This document shows positions 59,068 through 64,000 of a stretch of DNA of 64,000 nucleotides, one piece after another. The first letter of the stretch is position 1, and every line of letters starts with the position of its first letter. The notes below the pieces were generated by a model, which searched no databases, was not told where the DNA came from, and saw nothing but the letters and a program-made list of their open reading frames with translations. Source of the stretch: Algoriphagus marincola DSM 16067. GTDB taxonomy: Bacteria; Bacteroidota; Bacteroidia; Cytophagales; Cyclobacteriaceae. The translations under genes were made by a program, and so were the position numbers. Location: positions 124,001-188,000 of the forward strand of contig NZ_AUBU01000010.1 of NCBI RefSeq assembly GCF_000429405.1. The letters are read 5' to 3'.

Positions 59068-59092
59068 AAATGATTTTTGACCTAAATCATTT
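59068..59092. promoter_or_regulatory. Perfect 9-bp inverted repeat containing an FNR/CRP-like box
   Basis: AAATGATTT, seven bases, AAATCATTT. Inside, TTGAC-CTAA-ATCAT (59077-59090) matches the FNR-type consensus TTGAT-N4-ATCAA at eight of ten positions. TATTTTTT lies about 35 bases downstream on the plus strand, so the site could act as an activator site near -44. Confidence 0.5.
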
Positions 59093-59165
59093 AAAATCAA
59101 GCCTAAAGCCAGAAATATTTTTTAAAAAAAATTTAAATAATATTCTATCTAGATTTAATCAAAGT

Positions 59166-59187
59166 TTTATGCAATCGTCTGCATAAA
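59166..59187. promoter_or_regulatory. Operator-like dyad upstream of aceK
   Basis: TTTATGCA-ATCGTC-TGCATAAA: perfect 8-bp arms with a 6-base spacer, 73-94 bases before the aceK start. Symmetry and position suit a dimeric regulator; identity unknown. Confidence 0.45.
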
Positions 59188-59259
59188 TTTTCACTTTTTC
59201 ATTACAATCCTGAAGGGTCTTTTTTTTTCTGTATTTTCGGAAAAATACTAAGCCAAGCA

Positions 59260-60984
59260 ATGCCGCATAGTCCCCAATCATTGGCCAAAAGAATCTTTGA
59301 TGGATTTGAAAGCTACATCCGAAGCTTCAATACCTATACACGTCTCGCTCCAAAATATTTCAGGGAACGAAATTGGCAAAATATGCAAATCAACCACCGA
59401 CAAAGGTTGAGATTGTACAAGGATCTTCTATTCCAACTAGTGGATGAATTTCATGAAAAGCTTGGGGAGACTGCTTCCGACAGAGGCATTTGGTCTTCTA
59501 TTAGGAAAGAGTACCAAAGCATGATATTGGGAAGACCAGATGTGGAATTGGCCGAAACTTTTTTCAACTCAGTCATCCGCAAAGCTTTTCCTGGAATGTC
59601 GATAGATGCCGAATTGATGTACCTTACGGAGGGCCATGAATCCTGTGAATGGAGTAGAGATAGCGATATGATCCATGTATATCCCAGTCAAATGGGACTT
59701 GAGCCTATCATCCGAAAGATTTTGGATGATTTTGATATGGGAGTTCCATATATGAATAAGGAGCAGGATATCCAGTTTTTAATTCAAAGTGTCAAAGACG
59801 TCATTCTCACCCGGTACAACCCGGGCCCAGAAACTACCACAGAAATACTCAAATCGGTCTTTTATCGAAACAAGGCTGCCTACCTGATCGGAAGGACATT
59901 CGTCGGGGAAAAGTGGATGCCTTTCATTATACCTATGCTTCATGGAGAGAAGGGTGTTTTCGTGGATACCTTGATTTTTGATCGGCAGATCATGAGTCAC
60001 TTATTCAGCTTTACCCGCTCCTATTTTATGGTCGAAGCCGATGTCCCTTCACAAGTGGTTGGTTTTCTAAGCTCAGTCATTTCTCATAAAAAGACACACG
60101 AACTCTACAATGCAATCGGGTTTAACAAACACGGAAAGACGCTTTTCTATCGTGACTTTCTGGACCATATAAATCAATCTTCGGATGAGTTTATTCCTGC
60201 CCCTGGAGTCAAAGGCATGGTGATGACTGTGTTCACGTCCCCCTCTTTAGATGTGGTTTTCAAGCTGGTAAAGGATCATTTTGAACCACCAAAAAGCATG
60301 ACCCGTCAAGAAGTTAGAGAAAAATACAAGTTGGTTTCATTGCATGATCGTGTTGGTAGGATGGCAGACACCCATGAATTCGAATACTTTCACCTTCCAC
60401 TTGATCACATTAGTTCGGAACTGATGGAGGAGTTGAGGAATACCTGCAACTCCCTCTTGAAAATCGAAAACAATGAATTGATTATCAAACACCTGTACAC
60501 CGAGCGCAAGATGATACCGCTCAACCTTTACTTGGATGATTGCCCCACAGAGGAAGGATTGGAAGCGGCAGAAGATTATGGTAGAGCCATATTGCAATTG
60601 GCGCAGGCGAATATTTTCCCAGGTGATATGATGACCAAAAACTTTGGACTGACCCGTCAAAAAAGAGTCATTTTCTATGATTATGATGAGATTGAGTTTT
60701 TGACAGATATGAACTTCCGAGTGAAACCAAAAGCGGAAACTTATGAGCAGATCTATGCCTCCGAGCCTTGGTATGATATTGCCAAAAATGACGTCTTTCC
60801 AGAAGATTTTCGGCGCTGGATGATTGGCAGAGAAGATTTAAAAGAACATTTTCTGAATTATCACAAAAACCTTTTCGATCCGTTGCATTGGCAAAAGATT
60901 CAAAAAAGAATTAAAAGCGGTGAACTCATTCATGCATTCCCCTATCCAGAGGAAATCCGCTTTAGACCTTTTGAAAGAGTCTGA
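59260..60984 (+). CDS. aceK: Isocitrate dehydrogenase kinase/phosphatase
   Basis: Bifunctional cytoplasmic enzyme that phosphorylates and dephosphorylates isocitrate dehydrogenase, setting flux between TCA cycle and glyoxylate shunt. The 574-residue length and motifs fit AceK: APGVKGMVMTVF nucleotide-binding loop near 318, FKLVKDHF with the ATP-contact Lys near 337, RVGRMADTHEFEYFHLP, KNFGLTRQKRVIFYDYDEIEF with the catalytic Asp residues near 460-480. AceK is best known in proteobacteria beside aceBA; here neither aceA nor aceB is adjacent. The upstream region is rich in regulatory dyads. Confidence 0.95.
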   Translation: MPHSPQSLAKRIFDGFESYIRSFNTYTRLAPKYFRERNWQNMQINHRQRLRLYKDLLFQLVDEFHEKLGETASDRGIWSSIRKEYQSMILGRPDVELAETFFNSVIRKAFPGMSIDAELMYLTEGHESCEWSRDSDMIHVYPSQMGLEPIIRKILDDFDMGVPYMNKEQDIQFLIQSVKDVILTRYNPGPETTTEILKSVFYRNKAAYLIGRTFVGEKWMPFIIPMLHGEKGVFVDTLIFDRQIMSHLFSFTRSYFMVEADVPSQVVGFLSSVISHKKTHELYNAIGFNKHGKTLFYRDFLDHINQSSDEFIPAPGVKGMVMTVFTSPSLDVVFKLVKDHFEPPKSMTRQEVREKYKLVSLHDRVGRMADTHEFEYFHLPLDHISSELMEELRNTCNSLLKIENNELIIKHLYTERKMIPLNLYLDDCPTEEGLEAAEDYGRAILQLAQANIFPGDMMTKNFGLTRQKRVIFYDYDEIEFLTDMNFRVKPKAETYEQIYASEPWYDIAKNDVFPEDFRRWMIGREDLKEHFLNYHKNLFDPLHWQKIQKRIKSGELIHAFPYPEEIRFRPFERV

Positions 60985-61053
60985 CAGAAACACCTGTTTT
61001 TCACATTCTGAATAATCATTTTCAAATACATTTCATTTTGAAGCGGTATAAGC

Positions 61054-61061
61054 TATTTTTG
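61054..61061 (+). promoter_or_regulatory. -7 promoter element (TATTTTTG) for the esterase gene
   Basis: Exact TAnnTTTG match 30 bases before the start codon at 61092; a TTTG lies 13 bases upstream, too close for a normal -33 element. Confidence 0.5.
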
Positions 61062-61091
61062 CAAGGCTAAGCCATCGCCTGCTACCTGCTG

Positions 61092-62213
61092 ATGAATTCA
61101 CAAGAGCCTCCAGTAAAGTCCACTGTCACCCATACCAAAAAAATCATCCTTCTCACTCCGAATGATGATAACAGGCCGGTTTATATCTCGGGTAATTTCA
61201 ATAATTGGGCGACTCAGGACTATAATTTCCGAATGGAAAAAATTGAAGAGGGGTGCTATGAGTTTGAATTTCCGGAAGGTGAAGAGTTTGAAGGAGAACT
61301 GATCTACAAATTTACAAAAGGAGACTGGTCAGAAGTCGAAATTGATCGATACGGAAATAAAACTCCCAATCGCCACTGGAATGATGATCAACTCGAGCGA
61401 GTTGAAAAAGTAGCTAAATGGCGTCACAACTGGCTTCCTTACCGCCCAAGTCAATTGCCAAAGGTGCATTTGATCTCGGAGGAATTTGAAATTCCCCAAC
61501 TCAATAAAACCCGCAAAATATGGGCGCTCCTTCCCCATGATTACGATACCAGTGATGAGCATTACCCGGTTCTTTACCTACAGGACGCTCAAAACCTCTT
61601 CAATGAAAAGTCCGAATTCAACTGGCAGATAGATAAGAAGCTGGCGGTTATGTCGGACTACGGAATTGGGAAGATTATCGTCATTGCTATCGAGCATGCA
61701 GAATCAGAGCGCATTCAGGAGTACAATGTAGGGCGAACCTTACTAGGTGCAGGTCACGGAAAAAAATACATCCGCTTTATCACCGATACCTTGAAGCCTT
61801 TTGTGGATAAGACTTTCCGAACCAAAACTGAGCGTGAATTCACAGGTATTGGCGGAAGTTCCATGGGAGGTCTAGTGAGTATTTTTTCAGGATTGATCTA
61901 TCCGGAGGTTTTCGGAAAATTGATGGTCTTTTCTCCCTCGCTTTGGGTCATACCCAAGATCAAGCTCGGCTTTCTGGATATTTTTGAACCGCAGGAAACT
62001 AGACTTTACCTCTATGCAGGCGGAGACGAAAGCGAAACTATGGTCAAGCATGTGACCAAATTCCGAAAGCGGTTACTAAGGAGAGAAAGCCTTCAAGGAA
62101 AAATGAAAGTGCGCCTTTCCATCAATATGGAAGGAAAACACAATGAAAGATACTGGAGCGATGAGTTCCCAAAAGCCATCGAATGGCTTTTCTTTAGTGA
62201 CAAACCTGACTAA
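61092..62213 (+). CDS. Alpha/beta-hydrolase (esterase D/enterochelin-esterase-like) with N-terminal E-set domain
   Basis: A 373-residue cytoplasmic protein. N-terminal E-set/CBM48-like module about 15-105 (PVYISGNFNNWATQDYNFRMEK) of the type that binds glycans in AMPK and glycogen enzymes. The C-terminal putative esterase domain has YLQDAQNLF, and the nucleophile elbow GGSSMGGLVS near 258, with later Asp/Glu in YAGGDESE and His in GKHNERYW. Substrate may be a sugar ester or similar. Followed by the aminopeptidase gene after six bases, so both share the promoter at 61054. Confidence 0.88.
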   Translation: MNSQEPPVKSTVTHTKKIILLTPNDDNRPVYISGNFNNWATQDYNFRMEKIEEGCYEFEFPEGEEFEGELIYKFTKGDWSEVEIDRYGNKTPNRHWNDDQLERVEKVAKWRHNWLPYRPSQLPKVHLISEEFEIPQLNKTRKIWALLPHDYDTSDEHYPVLYLQDAQNLFNEKSEFNWQIDKKLAVMSDYGIGKIIVIAIEHAESERIQEYNVGRTLLGAGHGKKYIRFITDTLKPFVDKTFRTKTEREFTGIGGSSMGGLVSIFSGLIYPEVFGKLMVFSPSLWVIPKIKLGFLDIFEPQETRLYLYAGGDESETMVKHVTKFRKRLLRRESLQGKMKVRLSINMEGKHNERYWSDEFPKAIEWLFFSDKPD

Positions 62214-62219
62214 ATCAAA

Positions 62220-63641
62220 ATGCAATTTCAACTGAATCCAAAGTCAAAATCACAGACTTCCCTGAAAATTTTTCCTCTTAGAAGCGATCAGGTTTCCGAT
62301 TTTTTAAGCCAAAACTTTCCGCAACAAACTATATCTCCGCTCCTTTTCAGCGGGAAGGAAAATACGCATTATGCTTTCTCGAATGAAAGCCATATCATTC
62401 TTCTGCTGGGTTTAGGCGATAGTCCAAGCTATAAATCAGTTGAGAATGCTTTCCGAAGAGTATTGGCTAAGCAGGGAGATTGGGTGAAAGAAAACATAGA
62501 ATTGAACTTCAGTCAAACTGACCAGGCAGATTTGATGGAAGCAAGTATAATTGGCTTAGGATTAGGAGCTTACCATTTAGATTTTTTCAAGAAGGAGCGA
62601 AAAGAACTATTTCAAAAACTGAAAGTAGCTATCCGTTCGAATTCACCCGAAGCCAAAAAGACGCTATTACGTGCAGAGAAGATCTTGGATGCCAAGTTGG
62701 AGGCTTTATTGATGGTAGATCTTCCACCAAATGTACTTACCCCTAAGTATTTGGCGGATTGGGCAAAAAAGACATCCAAAAAGCTAAGCCTGAAAGCAAA
62801 AATCTTTGACCGGAAAAAGGCAAAATCAGAGGGCCTTGAAGCTTTTTTGGCAGTGGCAAGAGGTTCTGCTAAAGAACCCCAATTCATCGTTTTAGAATAC
62901 CGACAGCCTAAAGCCAAAAAACACATCGGACTGGTCGGAAAAGGAGTTACTTTTGATACAGGAGGCCTGAATGTGAAGACTCAAGGGATGCATTACATGA
63001 AGTCAGACATGGGCGGTGCAGCGGCGGTTTTGGCAGCAACCCAACTCATCGCTTCCCTCCAAGTCCCAATCAACCTGACTTGCATCGTGCCAACGGTGGA
63101 AAATGCAATTGACAAGGATGCCTATCTTCCTTCCGAAGTCATTGAAAGCTACTCAGGTAAAAGCATAGAAATCGTCGATACCGATGCAGAAGGACGATTG
63201 ATTTTAGCAGATGGCTTGGCTTATTTGGTCAAAAATTACCAAACTGATCACATCCTTGATTTTGCAACATTGACTGGATCAGCTGTTGGAACTTTCGGGT
63301 ATGAATGCGCAGCTTTGTTTTCCAATGATGAATCCTTGTCCAAGCAAATTCAGGATTCAGGTATGGGAATAGGTGAAAAATCCTGGCCTCTACCCATCTG
63401 GAAGGAATATGCGAAAGAAATGGATAGTGAGATTGCGGACATTCGAAACTACCATGGAAAGCCTCTTGCAGGAGCCATCACAGCAGCTACATTTTTGCAA
63501 GCTTTCACCAATGAGCATCCATCTTGGGCACATTTAGATATTGCCGGTGTAGCCTTCGGAGATAGTGAGTTTACAAAAACCAAATCCGGCACATCCTATG
63601 GTGTCAATTTATTGCTTAATTTGATCGAAAATCTTCTTTAA
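62220..63641 (+). CDS. Leucyl aminopeptidase, M17 family
   Basis: Cytoplasmic zinc/manganese aminopeptidase. The C-terminal catalytic domain is clear: GLVGKGVTFDTGGLNVKT with metal Lys/Asp, MKSDMGGAAAVLAA, IVDTDAEGRLILADGL (the NTDAEGRL signature with Asp for Asn) and late NYHGKPLAGAITAATFLQAF. 473 residues, normal for PepA-like enzymes; the N-terminal domain (1-170) is weakly conserved as usual. Lies between the esterase gene and an ATP-grasp gene one base downstream. Confidence 0.93.
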   Translation: MQFQLNPKSKSQTSLKIFPLRSDQVSDFLSQNFPQQTISPLLFSGKENTHYAFSNESHIILLLGLGDSPSYKSVENAFRRVLAKQGDWVKENIELNFSQTDQADLMEASIIGLGLGAYHLDFFKKERKELFQKLKVAIRSNSPEAKKTLLRAEKILDAKLEALLMVDLPPNVLTPKYLADWAKKTSKKLSLKAKIFDRKKAKSEGLEAFLAVARGSAKEPQFIVLEYRQPKAKKHIGLVGKGVTFDTGGLNVKTQGMHYMKSDMGGAAAVLAATQLIASLQVPINLTCIVPTVENAIDKDAYLPSEVIESYSGKSIEIVDTDAEGRLILADGLAYLVKNYQTDHILDFATLTGSAVGTFGYECAALFSNDESLSKQIQDSGMGIGEKSWPLPIWKEYAKEMDSEIADIRNYHGKPLAGAITAATFLQAFTNEHPSWAHLDIAGVAFGDSEFTKTKSGTSYGVNLLLNLIENLL

Positions 63642-63642
63642 A

Positions 63643-64000
63643 ATGGATACTTCGGGCAAAACTTTTCTCTGCATCTCCAACTACTTCAAAGGAAATGCAT
63701 TTTTAATTTCTCTCAAGAAGCAAGGGAATCGAGTCTTTTTGGTGACATCAGAAAATCTCAAAGAGCATCCTTGGGCTTTTGAATACATCGATGAAGTTTT
63801 CTACATGCCGGGCCAAGATTTGGATTGGGATTTGAATTTACTCTTGCAAGGAGTCGGAGGGCTCATGAAGGAGAATAAGATCGATGCCATCGTCGCTTTG
63901 GATGATTATGATGTAGAAAAGGCAACTTTTCTTCGAGAAAACCTACGTATCTCAGGTATGGGGCAAACTACCGGTCGATACTTCCGCGACAAGCTTGCCA
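63643..64000 (+). CDS. ATP-grasp protein, 5' part (cut by window end)
   Basis: The frame runs from ATG 63643 off the window. The 119 visible residues form the preATP-grasp Rossmann part: MDTSGKTFLCISNYFKGNAF, RVFLVTSENLKEHPWAF, DAIVALDDYDVEKATFLRENL and SGMGQTTGRYFRDKLA, where the final stretch is the usual entry into the ATP-grasp lid (phase: G-x-Y-x-R-D-K). Such proteins ligate carboxylates to amines or resemble biotin carboxylase. Starts one base after the aminopeptidase stop. Partial, so substrate class is open. Confidence 0.82.
   Translation, partial: MDTSGKTFLCISNYFKGNAFLISLKKQGNRVFLVTSENLKEHPWAFEYIDEVFYMPGQDLDWDLNLLLQGVGGLMKENKIDAIVALDDYDVEKATFLRENLRISGMGQTTGRYFRDKLA

Larger units (their letters stand above)
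58947..59259. other. Regulator-rich intergenic region before aceK
   Basis: AT-rich, no protein gene on either strand. It contains the dyad with an FNR-like box (59068-59092), a -7-like TATTTTTT (59116-59123), a second perfect dyad (59166-59187) and another -7-like TATTTTCG (59232-59239) close to the aceK start. Confidence 0.6.

Noticed and set aside
1..64000. tRNA, rRNA, insertion sequences, prophage or defence genes
   Set aside because: No cloverleaf, rRNA block, transposase, integrase, restriction, toxin or Cas motif was found on reading both strands; the MORN-repeat protein carries an antitoxin label in databases, but there is no toxin gene next to it.

Overview
The window looks like a chromosomal segment of a Gram-negative Bacteroidota bacterium, most likely order Cytophagales and close to Cyclobacteriaceae such as Algoriphagus. 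This taxonomic reading is inference from gene content: a TonB-dependent receptor with a carboxypeptidase-like N-terminal domain paired with a DUF4249 lipoprotein, a Bat-type VWA/TPR cluster, a DUF6909-type protein, a DUF5777 barrel, and many secreted lipoproteins. Shine-Dalgarno sequences are scarce, and several start sites lie just behind the Bacteroidota -7 promoter element TAnnTTTG. I see no rRNA, tRNA, CRISPR array, transposase, integrase or phage gene.

Layout. 0-9 kb: tandem universal stress protein, zinc metallopeptidase, DUF1080 protein, a BlaI/BlaR-type operon whose sensor carries a TonB C-terminal domain followed by a free TonB-domain paralogue, then a TonB receptor/DUF4249 pair. 8.7-16.5 kb: short Bat-type operon (VWA, TPR, Gln/Asn-rich protein), thiolase, MORN-repeat protein, purC, STAS protein, RNase Z and a queuosine-precursor transporter. 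16.5-24 kb: two DEAD-box RNA helicases, rsmE, a MerR regulator, dprA, a PepSY protein and an HMG-CoA-lyase-like enzyme. 24-32.6 kb: gamma-glutamyltransferase-like enzyme, M20 amidohydrolase, small proteins, thioesterase, DUF6909 protein, msrA and a methyltransferase. 32.7-40.5 kb: an LtaS-like membrane sulfatase, then a tight five-gene minus-strand operon (response regulator, HEAT membrane protein, processive GT2, TPR/YaiO barrel, exported unknown) that looks like a synthase-dependent exopolysaccharide export system. 40.5-48.7 kb: three tandem exported amidohydrolases, an SH3/NlpC-P60 lipoprotein and an M28 peptidase, probably a periplasmic peptide or cell-wall degradation group. 48.7-53.4 kb: an S8 protease and a WYL regulator bracketed by two copies of a structured repeat of about 150 bp, then a membrane glycosyltransferase. 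53.4-58.9 kb: DUF5777/YceI/Rieske operon, YbjQ, a 2Fe-2S thioredoxin-like protein, a DUF819 transporter and a Nudix CoA pyrophosphatase. 58.9-64 kb: a regulator-rich intergenic region, aceK, an esterase with a carbohydrate-binding-like N-domain, leucyl aminopeptidase and the start of an ATP-grasp gene cut by the window end.

The most novel-looking items are the response-regulator-led exopolysaccharide operon; the amidohydrolase triplet in which the outer two members have lost the metal-binding HxH motif; the hairpin covering the start of the DbpA-like helicase; the repeats flanking the S8 protease/WYL pair; and the intergenic region before aceK, which holds an FNR-like box, a second operator-like dyad and an orphan terminator pointing to a possible small RNA.
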